From Thermogemmatispora tikiterensis (GTDB lineage Bacteria; Chloroflexota; Ktedonobacteria; Ktedonobacterales; Ktedonobacteraceae), in the NCBI RefSeq assembly GCF_003268475.1, contig NZ_MCIF01000002.1, positions 5,586,100 through 5,650,099 on the forward strand: a stretch of DNA of 64,000 nt, given 5' to 3'. Below, one piece after another: positions 36,360 to 45,959 of the stretch. The position numbers and the translations under genes are program-made. How positions within the stretch are numbered: position 1 is the stretch's first letter; each line of letters starts with the position of its first letter. The notes below the pieces were generated by a model that had not been told where the DNA came from, searched no databases, and saw only the letters and a program-made list of their open reading frames with translations.

Positions 36360-37241
36360 TCAGGCGGTGCTCACGGTAGGTAGCTCCTTGCGTAGGATGA
36401 AGCCGCGCTGAGGCATCCGCACGAAGCCGAACCACTCGTAGAGGCGGTGAGCCCGCTGGTTATCCTCCTGGGTATTAAGCATGATGCGGCGCACGCCCGC
36501 ACGAGCAAAGAAGCTGATGGCCTCAGCCATCAGACGGGCGCCGATTCCCTGCCCGCTGAAGGCCGGATGGACGGCGATGCGGATCAGGTAGCCGTAGCCC
36601 TCGTCGACGGTGTTGAACTGGTAGCCGACGAGCTGTCCCGCCAGCTCCGCCACCACAAAGTAGGGATGAGTGGCGGCAATGTCAGCGAAAGCCAGGGCAT
36701 CGTAGCGCCACAGCGGCGCGAAGCAGAGCCGCTCGATCTCGCAGAGAGCCTCGAAGTCGCTGTTGCGCACGCTGCGTACGCTGACCTCCTGGTTGCCGTG
36801 CGTGGGAACGCGGTAGTCGAACTTGTCGTAGGCGTAGAGAAGAGCATGCGGCTCAAAGCCGCGCCTGAGCAGTGGGGTGCGCAGCCAGTCTTGTTCCAGG
36901 TCGTTGCCCGAGTAATAGAGGTGGGTAACGCCGCGTGCCTGCAGGCTGGGTTGCAGATAAGCCAGCAGGCGGTCGAGATGTTCAAAAGCGCGTCGATGCT
37001 CGCCCCAGCTCACGCCGAAGCCGCCGATCCAGGCCACTGGTGGATTGAGGGCCTGAGAGAGCAAAAAGCTCTGCAGCTGCTCAGCGTGGAAGAGACCACA
37101 GGCGGGATAGTGCTCCAGGAGGCGCGACAGCTCCTGAGCAGTGAAGCGCTGGTAGACGTAATCTGAGAACAGCAGGAGCTTCTGAACGTGGGCTAGATCA
37201 CAGGAGGTCAGAGGACGCACGAGCTGCGAACCTGTCTGCAT
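36360..37241 (-). CDS. GNAT-family N-acetyltransferase (RimI-like)
   Basis: The 293-residue protein is twice the size of a single GNAT domain. The C-terminal half (about 140-285) has the acetyl-CoA motif IAVHPAFSGQGIGARLMAEA and the later YEWFGFVRM. The N-terminal half has a degenerate GNAT-like outline with LLRRGFEPHALLYAY. Double-GNAT proteins often use one domain for catalysis and one for structure. AAGGAGG lies directly before the ATG. It acts in the cytoplasm; the amine substrate cannot be told. Confidence 0.88.
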   Translation of the reverse strand: MQTGSQLVRPLTSCDLAHVQKLLLFSDYVYQRFTAQELSRLLEHYPACGLFHAEQLQSFLLSQALNPPVAWIGGFGVSWGEHRRAFEHLDRLLAYLQPSLQARGVTHLYYSGNDLEQDWLRTPLLRRGFEPHALLYAYDKFDYRVPTHGNQEVSVRSVRNSDFEALCEIERLCFAPLWRYDALAFADIAATHPYFVVAELAGQLVGYQFNTVDEGYGYLIRIAVHPAFSGQGIGARLMAEAISFFARAGVRRIMLNTQEDNQRAHRLYEWFGFVRMPQRGFILRKELPTVSTA

Positions 37242-37504
37242 GGGGCCTCCTTGGTAGTAGGGGCATCATTGCCCTGGCTCGCTCCTTCTGGTTTTTTTGC
37301 CTCGTCTCGTCTGGGTGGCTCTGGCTGTAGCTACCTGGCCACTCTCGTCGCTGCGGTCCGCTTGACCGATAACAGTGCACCTTGGGGGCCTTTCTTGCTT
37401 CCTGTTTCCTTCCTACTATTGACAGCCTTCTCTTTGAGAGCACGTATGAAGTGACGAACTGGAGGCAGCCCAGCCCGGTCAGGCGAGGCCTGCGTCTGGC
37501 GCTA

Positions 37505-38707
37505 TCAGGGGCTGCCATCCGTTCCCTTGCCGTTGCTGTTGGCGGGGTCGCTGCTGGAGATCTCCGTCTCCGGTCCTTTGACCTCGCGACGCAGCTTCGC
37601 GATATCTGGCCGCGGGGCATTGCGCATACGATAGCCTGTCAGCTTATGGATACGCCGCAGCTCGGCAATGAGCACGTCCGTATTGATGCGAAAAGGCTTC
37701 TCCGGTGGCGGCCCAAGGCTATCGACAGCGGCGTCGTCGCCCAGCAGCAGGTTGATGCTGGTGGCGACGCAGGCCGCGTTAGCCTGCAGATCGTAGCCAC
37801 CCTCCTGGACCATGATCAGCCGACCGTCGCAGAGGTCTTTCGCCAGCTTGATAATGATCATGATCAGCTGGGCGAAGCCGGCGGTCGAGAGATACATGTT
37901 GGCCAGCGGATCTTTCCAGTGGGCGTCGAAGCCCGCCGATACCAGAATCAGCTGCGGCTGAAAGCGGTCAGCGGCGGGGGCCATCACCTGGCGAAAGACC
38001 GGCTCGTAGGTCTCGAAGCCGGTTGTGGCTGGCAGCGGCACATTGATCGTTGTACCCAGGCCTTCCCCCTCGCCGCGCTCGTCCGAGCGTCCTGTGCCGG
38101 GATAAAACGGGGCCTGATGGGTTGAGAAGTAAAGGACGCGCGGATCGCGATAAAAGATGTTCTGGGTCCCATTGCCGTGATGTACATCGAAATCGATGAT
38201 CATCACTCGTTCGAGGCCGTAGCGCTCGATAGCATAGCGGGCGGCGATGGCCACGTTATTGAAGAGGCAGAAGCCCAGGGCCTCGTCGTACTCGGCGTGG
38301 TGGCCGGGTGGGCGGACCAGGCAGTAGGCGTTATCGATTTCGCCTTTGAACAAGGCGTCGATGGCAGTTAGCCCGGCGCCGGCGGCCTTAGCCGCAGCCT
38401 CATAGGAGCGAGCGGAGATGAAGGTCTCTGGGGCAAAGAAATGGGAGACCCGTCCGCCGGCGGCAGCCTCGCGGGCGGCGCGCTCTGCCGCGGCCCGCAC
38501 CGAGCGGATATAGAAGCGGTCATGGGCCAGGGCCAGCTCGTCCTCACTGGCCTCGCGTGGCGAAAGCAGAACCAGCCCCTCGCGCTGGAGCCAGCCGAGG
38601 GCCTCCAGCACGGCCATCGCCCGCTGCAGACGCTCGGGACGTTCAGGATGCCGTCGTGGTGTAATATGCTCTAAAAAGATCGGATCGTAGACGAGTGCTG
38701 TTGTCAT
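37505..38707 (-). CDS. histone deacetylase-family zinc hydrolase (AcuC/HDAC-like)
   Basis: The 400-residue protein keeps the whole HDAC active site: GHHAEYD (His136-His137), IDFDVHHGNGTQ with zinc ligands Asp174 and His176, and SAGFDAHWKDPLA with Asp261. The family removes acetyl groups from acetyl-lysine or from small acetylated amines and polyamines. Bacterial AcuC members reactivate acetyl-CoA synthetase. The ATG at 38707 follows GAGGAG; an upstream extension to 38836 looks unstructured. It ends with a Ser/Glu-rich tail. The next gene in the same direction upstream is sucD, so a link with acyl-CoA metabolism is possible but not shown. Confidence 0.9.
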   Translation of the reverse strand: MTTALVYDPIFLEHITPRRHPERPERLQRAMAVLEALGWLQREGLVLLSPREASEDELALAHDRFYIRSVRAAAERAAREAAAGGRVSHFFAPETFISARSYEAAAKAAGAGLTAIDALFKGEIDNAYCLVRPPGHHAEYDEALGFCLFNNVAIAARYAIERYGLERVMIIDFDVHHGNGTQNIFYRDPRVLYFSTHQAPFYPGTGRSDERGEGEGLGTTINVPLPATTGFETYEPVFRQVMAPAADRFQPQLILVSAGFDAHWKDPLANMYLSTAGFAQLIMIIIKLAKDLCDGRLIMVQEGGYDLQANAACVATSINLLLGDDAAVDSLGPPPEKPFRINTDVLIAELRRIHKLTGYRMRNAPRPDIAKLRREVKGPETEISSSDPANSNGKGTDGSP

Positions 38708-38977
38708 CTCTCCTCTTCGCCAGGCGGGGACTGGCCCGGCTCCCCTCGCCCTGGGCGAAGGGACTATTCGGGAGCCGGAGCCACTCCTCGCATCGGCGCC
38801 TTTGTCTCTGGGCTTGGCTTCTTCTGGATGGCTCACTCATAGCCCAGGCAGGACCAGGCCGCGAAGCGTGGTCTGAGATCGGTGCGGTCTTACTTACCTT
38901 ACGGACCCGGCGCTGGTTAGGAGCGATCCATCCAGTTCCTCCTGGACAATGCAGAACCTGACTCAGCCGGGGCGGGA

Positions 38978-39853
38978 CTAGACCTGCCTGGCCAGGGCTG
39001 CTTTGACCAGGTCAGGAATATCGAAGATGGTCTCGGCCACTGGCACGCCGGCAGCCTGCAGAGCGGCCACCTTGCCCTGAGCGGTTCCCGTATTGCCCGA
39101 GATAATGGCGCCCGCGTGGCCCATGCGCTTGCCCGGCGGAGCGGTACGGCCCGAGATAAAGGCCACCACCGGTTTCTTCATCGTCTTAATAAACTCGGCA
39201 GCATCCTCCTCATCGCTGCCTCCGATCTCACCGCAGAGCACCACGGCCTGTGTTTGCGGGTCCTGCTCGAACAGCTTCAGGTGATCGACAAAGGTCGAGC
39301 CGATGATCGGATCGCCGCCGATGCCGATGCAGGTTGACTGGCCGATACCGGCCTCTGTGAGCAGAGCCACGACCTCGTAGGTCAGTGTTCCTGAACGCGA
39401 AATGAAGCCGACGGGGCCGGGGGTAAAGATCTGATAGGGCATGATCCCAATTTTCCCCTGGCCGGGAGTGCACAGGCCGGGGCAATTCGGGCCGATGAGG
39501 GTCGCCCCGTGCTCGCGCACCACCAGCATGGCGCGGGCGGTGTCCAGTACGGGAATAAACTCCGTAATGCAGACAATCAGCTTGATGCCGGCGCTGGCTG
39601 CCTCCATGATGGCATCGGCGGCCCCGGCGGGCGGGACAAAGATACAGCTGGCGTTGGCGTCGGTGGCCGCCTTGGCCTCGGCCACCGTATCGAAGACCGG
39701 CAGGCCGCAAGCGCTCTGGCCGCCCTTGCCGGGCGTCACGCCGGCCACTACCTTTGTGCCGGCCTCCAGCATGCGAGTCGTGTGATAGCTTCCCTCGCGC
39801 CCGGTAATGCCCTGGACAATCACACGGGTATGCTCATCGAGTAGAATGCTCAT
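38978..39853 (-). CDS. sucD: succinyl-CoA ligase alpha subunit
   Basis: The 291-residue protein has the alpha-subunit order: CoA-binding TGREGSYHTTRML, TPGKGGQ, the loop IGPNCPGLCTPG and the active-site phosphohistidine region GHAGAIISG. With SucC it interconverts succinyl-CoA and succinate in the TCA cycle with ATP or GTP formation. The ATG overlaps the sucC stop (ATGA at 39853-39850), which points to translational coupling and fixes this start over the longer open frame to 39928. Confidence 0.96.
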   Translation of the reverse strand: MSILLDEHTRVIVQGITGREGSYHTTRMLEAGTKVVAGVTPGKGGQSACGLPVFDTVAEAKAATDANASCIFVPPAGAADAIMEAASAGIKLIVCITEFIPVLDTARAMLVVREHGATLIGPNCPGLCTPGQGKIGIMPYQIFTPGPVGFISRSGTLTYEVVALLTEAGIGQSTCIGIGGDPIIGSTFVDHLKLFEQDPQTQAVVLCGEIGGSDEEDAAEFIKTMKKPVVAFISGRTAPPGKRMGHAGAIISGNTGTAQGKVAALQAAGVPVAETIFDIPDLVKAALARQV

Positions 39854-41004
39854 GCCTGCTGTCCCTTCTCCTTTGCCTGGATGGCGGCGACGATCTTCTG
39901 CGCCGCATCGCGCATATCCTTGCCCCAATCGAGGCCCGCATCCTTGAGCATGGCGCGGCCCTCCTCGGCACCGGTGCCCGACAGGCGCACCACAATTGGC
40001 AGGCCGGCGGGCAGCTGTTGCTGGGCCATGATGACGCCCCTGGCTACCTCCTCACCGCGCGTGATGCCGCCGAAGATATTGACCAGGATGCCCTTAACGT
40101 CGGGATCGCGTGCGACGAAGGTCAGGGCCTTGGCCATCACCTCGGCGCGGGCCCCGCCGCCGATATCGAGGAAATTGGCGGGCTTGCCACCGCAGGCGGC
40201 GACCATGTCCAGGGTTGTCATGACCAGGCCCGCCCCATTGCCGATGATGCCCACGTTGCCGTTGAGCTTGACATAGGTCAGGCCCTCCTTGTGGGCCTCG
40301 AATTCCAGCGGATTGGCCTCCTCCGGCTCCTCCCAGGCAGCGTAGTCGCGATGCCGGTAGAGCGCATTATCGTCGAGCACAATCTTGGCATCGGCGGCCT
40401 GCACCTGGCCATCGCGGGTCAGGACCAGCGGATTGATCTCGGCCAGGTTGGCATCGCTCTCGATGAAAGCCTGCGCTAGCGCCGTCAGAATCGCCCCGCC
40501 GCGGGCAATGACCGCCGAGGGAAAACCGGCACGTGCCAGAATGTTGCGTGCCTCAAAGGGGCGCAGCCCCCAGCGCAGGTCGATTGCTTGCTTGATAATC
40601 TTCTCGGGGGTGGTGGCGGCGACCTCTTCGATATCGACGCCGCCGGCGGTCGAGACCATCACGACCGGAGCCTGAGTCTTGCGGTCCAGGACGATGCCAA
40701 GATAGTATTCCTCTTGAATCTCCAGCTTGGAGACCACCAGCACTTTCTGGACCGTCAGCCCCTTGATATTCATGCCCAGGACCCGGGCGGCGGCGGCGCG
40801 CGCCTCTTCGGGCGTGTTGCCAAACTGAATGCCTCCTGCCTTGCCGCGTCCGCCGACATAGACCTGAGCCTTGATGACCACTGGTCCGCCAAGGTCGCGG
40901 GCAATCGCTTCCGCTTCTTCTGGCGTATAGGCTACGCGCCCCGGCTGGATGGGGATGCCGTAGCGCGCCAGGATCTCTTTGGCCTGATACTCGTGGATCT
41001 TCAA
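39850..41004 (-). CDS. sucC: succinyl-CoA ligase beta subunit
   Basis: The 384-residue protein begins KIHEYQAKEILARYG, as SucC proteins do, and has an ATP-grasp fold (VIKAQVYVGGRGKAGG, AEINPLVLTRDG) and the C-terminal CoA-ligase part (LDIGGGARAEVMAKAL, NIFGGITRGEEVA). The beta subunit binds nucleotide and succinate. The initiation codon is TTG at 41004, with AAGGAG six bases upstream; no ATG fits. It is the first gene of a two-gene operon with sucD. Confidence 0.96.
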   Translation of the reverse strand: MKIHEYQAKEILARYGIPIQPGRVAYTPEEAEAIARDLGGPVVIKAQVYVGGRGKAGGIQFGNTPEEARAAAARVLGMNIKGLTVQKVLVVSKLEIQEEYYLGIVLDRKTQAPVVMVSTAGGVDIEEVAATTPEKIIKQAIDLRWGLRPFEARNILARAGFPSAVIARGGAILTALAQAFIESDANLAEINPLVLTRDGQVQAADAKIVLDDNALYRHRDYAAWEEPEEANPLEFEAHKEGLTYVKLNGNVGIIGNGAGLVMTTLDMVAACGGKPANFLDIGGGARAEVMAKALTFVARDPDVKGILVNIFGGITRGEEVARGVIMAQQQLPAGLPIVVRLSGTGAEEGRAMLKDAGLDWGKDMRDAAQKIVAAIQAKEKGQQA

Positions 41005-41571
41005 ATACGTACTCCTTTGTCTGTCTGTCCTTTGCGTCGTGCGCGCGGTGTCCCTCTGCCTTCTTGCTCTCTCCCCCTTCTAATAAGTAGCAGGCGCTCT
41101 GGATGGTGATCGCGCTACGCGGAGTGGTGGCCGCAGCAACCGTACTGGTCAGTCGCGCCCGACCTGGCCCGGACCCTGCCCGGACCCGCCGCTGGCGACT
41201 GCCAGGCTGGAGGCGGATGCATGCGGAAGCCGCGCGGCGCGAACGGAGCGTGCCGGCAGGGCAGAGCGGATCAGATGGCTGGGCACCGCGCTCGAAGGTG
41301 TCTTGACGTGACAGAAGGCCAGCCTCTCTTGCGCGCGGTGCGCTCGGCTCGCTCTTTTCACTGTGGGCTGTCTGGCGTGGCAGTGAAGAGAGGAGCAACT
41401 CCAATGCTATCACCGCCCGAAAGAGCTGTCAACGCTGAGGAAACCTGCTACAATGCCAGTGGTTCGGCTACTTTTCTATAGTAGAAATACCTGAAAGGCT
41501 CTCCCAGGAGCTAAAAAAAGAGTATGAGGACGTTTTCTATAGGGAGCAAAAAGGGGGCAAAGTAATTTCTT
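41005..41571. other. divergent intergenic region between sucC and a membrane-anchored protein gene
   Basis: The 567 bases hold a plus-strand promoter candidate at 41426-41454 and an interrupted palindrome TTTCTA-TAG-TAGAAA near 41474-41488. The sucC promoter is not resolved. No gene is supported. Confidence 0.4.
41426..41454 (+). promoter_or_regulatory. candidate promoter of the membrane-anchored protein
   Basis: CTGTCA (41426-41431) and TACAAT (41449-41454) are 17 bp apart; the -35 is weak. The leader is about 110 bases. Confidence 0.5.
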
Positions 41572-42633
41572 ATGTCTGATCTGCATTCTCTGGCTTCTCC
41601 GACTGGACAGTCTGGCCGCTGGCCAGCGCCGGAGCGTCCCGCGCGCTCGCAGGCCAGCCCGGGCAGCAAACGGCGCCCGGGACCTGGCGAAGAGAAACCG
41701 TCGTGGCAGCGTCTCTGGCTCGCTCTGGTCTTAATTGTGGCTCTCCTCGCCCTGGGCGGCACGGGCCTCTTCGTCTGGGGCTGGCTGCGCAGTCTCGAAC
41801 TTTCGCCGGGCAGCGCGACGCCAACCTCGGCCATTACCACCCTGCGCGTGTCGCGGGGGGCGCCTTATGCTGGCCTCTCCTTCCAGGTGGTTGATGCCCA
41901 GTATGCCAGCGCCTTTAGCGATGACCTGATCCGCTCTGGGCCAGCCCTGGTGCGCCTTCACCTGCATGTAGTCAATGGGGGAAGTACCCAGGTCTCCGTC
42001 ATCTACTATGAGGCCGCTCGTCTCCTGGTCCCTGGCCAGAAGCCGATCGCACCGAGCAACGTCAATCTAGCGGTGGCGCTGGCGCCCGGCAAGAGCACCG
42101 ATGGCTGGCTGGATTTTCCTGTGCCCCAGGGGACACGGCTGGAGCAACTCAAACTCCAGCTTGGCTCAACCACGCTCAACGAGTCGCTGGTCGTCATCCC
42201 TTTCAGCGGCCCCTTTGATCCGGCCAACTATAGTGGCAAGGTCTATCCTCAAAACCTCTCCATCTTCTACACCTACAATGCCCAACCTGGTCTCTATCTG
42301 ACCTATCACCTGGTCAGCGTGGAGCGCCAGTTTGCTTATGGCGGCTGGGGCCAGGTCAAAGCCGGTCAGCAGTACTATGTCTTTAACTTCCGCGTTGACA
42401 ACCCCAATGGGGTGGCTGTCAATCCGGGGCCGGGCTTCGACTACTTGCGCCTGGTCCTCGCTGGGAATGTGCGGGCCCCGCTTGATAGCACCTTGCCCAC
42501 AGGCTTCAAGCCGGGTGCGCATCAGGTAGGGGGCCGGGTCATGTTCAGTGCCCCGGCGGGCCTGCACAGCCTCACCTTGCGTTTTCTCTACCAGTACGGC
42601 CAGGGCGGCAACGATTACACCGTGCAGCTCTGA
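41572..42633 (+). CDS. membrane-anchored exported protein of unknown function (DUF4352-like)
   Basis: The 353-residue protein has a basic, Pro-rich cytosolic start, one hydrophobic helix (about 50-70), and an exported region of two beta-rich halves (about 85-215 and 220-350) of telokin/immunoglobulin type. Both halves have YAGL/GLYLTY-type starts and end with a strand rich in hydrophobics. This resembles DUF4352 proteins, which are anchored extracytoplasmic domains of unknown role. No enzyme motif is seen. It stands alone between divergent sucC and converging phosphomutase genes. Confidence 0.7.
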   Translation: MSDLHSLASPTGQSGRWPAPERPARSQASPGSKRRPGPGEEKPSWQRLWLALVLIVALLALGGTGLFVWGWLRSLELSPGSATPTSAITTLRVSRGAPYAGLSFQVVDAQYASAFSDDLIRSGPALVRLHLHVVNGGSTQVSVIYYEAARLLVPGQKPIAPSNVNLAVALAPGKSTDGWLDFPVPQGTRLEQLKLQLGSTTLNESLVVIPFSGPFDPANYSGKVYPQNLSIFYTYNAQPGLYLTYHLVSVERQFAYGGWGQVKAGQQYYVFNFRVDNPNGVAVNPGPGFDYLRLVLAGNVRAPLDSTLPTGFKPGAHQVGGRVMFSAPAGLHSLTLRFLYQYGQGGNDYTVQL

Positions 42634-42714
42634 CAGGAACTGCTCAACGAGAGTCGTCGCCCGCCCCCGTCCGGCCCGGTTCGGCCCGGCCCGGCCCGAG
42701 TTTGCAGCTAAAGA

Positions 42715-42746
42715 GCAAGCCGCCCTATCAAGCGGGGGCGGCTTGC
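42715..42746. terminator. 10-bp stem between converging genes
   Basis: GCAAGCCGCC (42715-42724) and GGCGGCTTGC (42737-42746) pair perfectly around a 12-base loop, between converging genes. No clear T tract follows on either strand, so it may be a terminator for both genes or only a stable stem. A GGCCCGG-rich stretch precedes it at about 42675-42700. Confidence 0.45.
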
Positions 42747-42840
42747 CTGAGCTGGCCCTTCGCTCTGGCCCGAAAGGAGCGGTTCGCGCCGACCTCTTTG
42801 CCACTGTTCTGTCAGGCTGGCCCTGGCTCGTCAGCAGCCT

Positions 42841-44211
42841 TTAGGAACGGATAAAGGTCAGCAGCTCATCGCGCTTGGCCTCCATCAGCTCGCGCGTATT
42901 GGCCTCCACATTCAAGCGCAGGAGCGGCTCCGTATTTGAAGGACGCACATTGAACCACCAGTCGCCGAAATCGAGTGTGATGCCGTCGAGCCGATCGACC
43001 GAGCGCGCTTGTGGACCATAGCGCTCGACCAGGGCCTCTAGCTTCCCCTGGACATCGCTGACGCGGCTGTTGATCTCCCCACTGCGCACGCGCGTATTGA
43101 GTGGCCGGATCAGCTCCGAGAGCGGCTTATTCTCGATTGAGACCAGTTCGAGCAGCAGCAGGAAGGCGATCAGGCCGGAATCGGCGAACCAGTTGTCGCG
43201 GAAGTAGAAATGGCCCGAGTGCTCACCGCCGAAGATGGCGTTCAGCTCACGCATCTGGGCCTTGATGTAGGAATGCCCCACGCGCGTGCGCACCGCTTTT
43301 CCTCCCAGGCGTTCGATCAACTCGGGCACGCTGCGCGAGACAATCAGGTTGTAGAGAATGGTCGACCCGGGATGCTTGCGCAGGAGACTTTGAGCTACCA
43401 GGGCAGTCACCATGGAGCCGTCGATGACGTTACCCTGCTCGTCGACGGGAAACATGCGATCGGCATCGCCATCGAAGGCCGCGCCCAGATCGGCCCCTAC
43501 CTCGCGGACCGTGCGCTGCACATCGACCATATTCTCTGGCTCGATCGGGCTGGCCGGGTGATTCGGGAAATGACCATCCAGCTCGAAGTAGAGCGGGATC
43601 AGCTCGCAGGGCAGATGCCGGAAGACGCGCGGCATGATTAGACCGGCCATGCCATTGCCAGCGTCGATGACCACCTTCAGCGGCCTGATCTTGCTCACGT
43701 CGATGAAAGAGAGGGCATGCGCCACGTAGTCATCGGTCACGTCGCGCTGGATAACCTGGCCCTTGCGCTCCGGCTCGGGGAACTGGCCACGCAGCGCCAG
43801 ATCGCGGATCTCGGCCAGACCGGTATCCAGGCTGATCGGGGCCGCCTGGGCCCGACAGAATTTCATGCCATTGTACTCGCCTGGGTTATGAGAGGCCGTG
43901 ATCATCACGCCCGCTGGATAGTTGAACTTTCCGACGGCGAAGTAGAGTTCATCGGTAGTGGTCAGTCCCAGCTCGATGGCGTTGACGCCCTGGTCGGTAA
44001 TGCCACGGATCAGCGCCGCGGCCAGAGCCGGAGACGAGAGGCGCATATCACGACCGACGGCGATCTCCGGCACCGCCAGATAGAGGGCGGCAGCTCGCCC
44101 GATGATGTAGGCCGCCTCGTCGGTCAGGTCGCGGCCATAGATCCCGCGCACGTCGTAAGCTTTAAAGATGCCCGGATCTATTGGTCTCTGAGAAGTCGGT
44201 GTTGTACTCAT
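42841..44211 (-). CDS. manB: phosphomannomutase/phosphoglucomutase
   Basis: The 456-residue protein has the alpha-D-phosphohexomutase motifs: the phosphoserine loop TASHNPGEYNGMK, the metal loop AFDGDADRMFPVD, the sugar loop GGEHSGHFYFRD, and the phosphate site RPSNTEPLLRLNVE. It interconverts hexose 1- and 6-phosphates for glycan and sugar-nucleotide synthesis. The ATG overlaps the stop of the GNAT gene upstream by four bases (44208-44211). It closes the operon that starts with PPi-type PFK. The specific sugar cannot be told by eye. Confidence 0.93.
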   Translation of the reverse strand: MSTTPTSQRPIDPGIFKAYDVRGIYGRDLTDEAAYIIGRAAALYLAVPEIAVGRDMRLSSPALAAALIRGITDQGVNAIELGLTTTDELYFAVGKFNYPAGVMITASHNPGEYNGMKFCRAQAAPISLDTGLAEIRDLALRGQFPEPERKGQVIQRDVTDDYVAHALSFIDVSKIRPLKVVIDAGNGMAGLIMPRVFRHLPCELIPLYFELDGHFPNHPASPIEPENMVDVQRTVREVGADLGAAFDGDADRMFPVDEQGNVIDGSMVTALVAQSLLRKHPGSTILYNLIVSRSVPELIERLGGKAVRTRVGHSYIKAQMRELNAIFGGEHSGHFYFRDNWFADSGLIAFLLLLELVSIENKPLSELIRPLNTRVRSGEINSRVSDVQGKLEALVERYGPQARSVDRLDGITLDFGDWWFNVRPSNTEPLLRLNVEANTRELMEAKRDELLTFIRS

Positions 44212-44771
44212 GAGGCAGCGGTTTCCTCTGTTTTAACAATTTCCAGCAGCACCCAAGGGGCTCCGGTGCTGCGCGGATCGAAGATCTGGCCGACTTCCGT
44301 GAAGCCAGCCTTAGCAAAGGCCCGTCTGGCCGGTTGATTGGCCTGGGCTGTTTCGGCGTAGACGCGCACCAGGCCGAGTGTCTCAAAGAGATAGTGAACC
44401 AGCGTACGAATAGCCTCCGGACCGTAGCCCTGGCCCCAGCGACTCTTCTCGCCGAGGCCGAGACCGACCTCGGCCTGACGCAGGCGATAGTCCAGATTGA
44501 AGTAGGTGATGGTGCCGATAGGAACGTGATGCTCGTCCTCTATGATAAACCAGAACTGGCGTCCATTGCCTATCACGTAATTGCGCTCGAAGATCGGCAG
44601 AAACTCCTCCAGGGTCTCCGAGTAGGGCCGATGGGGGTCGTAGCGCCACACCTCGTCATCGCGCTCCCAGGCGAAGACCAGGGGAGCGTCGCTCTGCTGT
44701 GGGCGGCGCAGATAAACGCGCTCCCCATGCAGTAGCGGATAGGAATCGTTACGCAGTTGTCGGTCGGTCAT
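44208..44771 (-). CDS. GNAT-family acetyltransferase (RimJ/RimL-like)
   Basis: The 187-residue protein has VYLRRPQQSDAPLVFAWERD, the acetyl-CoA loop VGLGLGEKSRWGQGYGPEAI, and the terminal VRVYAETAQANQPARRAFAKAGF, the order of RimJ/RimL-type GNATs. It overlaps both neighbours by ATGA-type junctions (44208-44211 and 44768-44771), so it is translated together with phosphopentomutase and phosphohexomutase. Its substrate is unknown; the context would fit an acetylated amino-sugar or a regulatory acetylation, but nothing in the sequence proves it. Confidence 0.9.
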   Translation of the reverse strand: MTDRQLRNDSYPLLHGERVYLRRPQQSDAPLVFAWERDDEVWRYDPHRPYSETLEEFLPIFERNYVIGNGRQFWFIIEDEHHVPIGTITYFNLDYRLRQAEVGLGLGEKSRWGQGYGPEAIRTLVHYLFETLGLVRVYAETAQANQPARRAFAKAGFTEVGQIFDPRSTGAPWVLLEIVKTEETAAS

Positions 44772-45949
44772 AGCAGTCCCAGTTCCTGTGCAAAGCTGGT
44801 GCCAGCGGCCAGCGGCTCAACGCCGAAGGCCTGAGCGATGGTCTGTCCTAAATCGGCGAAGGTGGCGCGCACCCCCAGGTCGAGACCGGGGCGCACGGCT
44901 GGTCCATAGGCCAGCAGCGGTACCTGTTCGCGCGTATGGTCGGTACCGCGATAGGTCGGATCAACGCCGTGGTCACCGGTGAAGAAGATGGCGTCGCCCG
45001 GCTGGAGGCGCTGGCGCACGATGCCGAACCAGCGGTCGACCTCGCGCAGCGCCTGGGCGTAGCCCTGACTATCGCGCCGGTGGCCCCAGAGCTGGTCGAA
45101 TTCGACCAGGTTGACAAAGAGCAGGCCAGTAAAATCGCGCTCTAGCCAGCGCAGCGCGGCCTCCATGCCAGCGCGATTGGTCTCGGTGTGCTCGCTGACG
45201 GTCAGACCCTGTCCGGCGAAGAGATCCTCGATCTTGCCGAGGCCAATGACAGCATAGCCGTGGGCCTGCAGATGGTCGAGGAGTGTAGGGCCGGTGGGAG
45301 GCAGCGAGAAGTCGCGCCGGTGCTCGGTGCGCACGAAGTGGCCGGGCGTACCGGTGAAGGGGCGAGCGATGACGCGCCCCACCGCGTGCTCGCCTACCAG
45401 CAACGAGCGGGCAATCTGGCAGAGGCGATACAGCTCTTCCAGGGGAATGACATCCTGGTGAGCGGCGATCTGGAAGACGCTGTCGGCTGAGGTATAGACG
45501 ATTGGGTAGCCGGTGCGCAGATGTTCCTCGCCCAGCTCCTTGATGATCTCGGTGCCCGAGGCCGGCTTGTTGCCCAGGACCTTGCGCCCAATAGCTGACT
45601 CGAAGCGAGCGATCAGCTCGGGCGGGAAACCATGTGGATAGGTTGGGAAGGGCTGGCGCAGGATCAGCCCGGCGATTTCCCAGTGGCCGGTTGTGCTGTC
45701 CTTGCCGGCTCCCTGCTCGCTCATGCGGCCCCACGAGCCATCAGCGTCGGCCCGTGGCGGCGTGCCCAGGATCGGCGTGATGTTGCCGAGGCCGGCCCGA
45801 CCCAGGTTGGGTAGCTCCAGCCCGCCGACGGCCTGGGCGCAGTGTTCTAACGAACTGGCGCCCTCATCGCCGTAGGCCGCGGCATCGGGATTGGCGCCGG
45901 CTCCAACGCCGTCCAGTACGACCAGAATTGCGCGTTTCAGTGACCCCAT
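44768..45949 (-). CDS. deoB: phosphopentomutase
   Basis: The 393-residue protein is of the alkaline-phosphatase superfamily type: metal site VVLDGVGAGANPDAA, the phosphothreonine loop KDSTTGHWEIAG, and a second metal site TGDHGVDPTYRGTDHTRE. DeoB converts ribose or deoxyribose 1-phosphate to the 5-phosphate, joining nucleoside breakdown to the pentose phosphate pathway. AAGGAAAG precedes the ATG and the gap to the PFK stop is 10 bases, so it is cotranscribed. The divergent nucleoside hydrolase at 47499 and transketolase at 63921 fit the same pathway. Confidence 0.95.
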   Translation of the reverse strand: MGSLKRAILVVLDGVGAGANPDAAAYGDEGASSLEHCAQAVGGLELPNLGRAGLGNITPILGTPPRADADGSWGRMSEQGAGKDSTTGHWEIAGLILRQPFPTYPHGFPPELIARFESAIGRKVLGNKPASGTEIIKELGEEHLRTGYPIVYTSADSVFQIAAHQDVIPLEELYRLCQIARSLLVGEHAVGRVIARPFTGTPGHFVRTEHRRDFSLPPTGPTLLDHLQAHGYAVIGLGKIEDLFAGQGLTVSEHTETNRAGMEAALRWLERDFTGLLFVNLVEFDQLWGHRRDSQGYAQALREVDRWFGIVRQRLQPGDAIFFTGDHGVDPTYRGTDHTREQVPLLAYGPAVRPGLDLGVRATFADLGQTIAQAFGVEPLAAGTSFAQELGLL

Positions 45950-45959
45950 TGTCTTTCCT

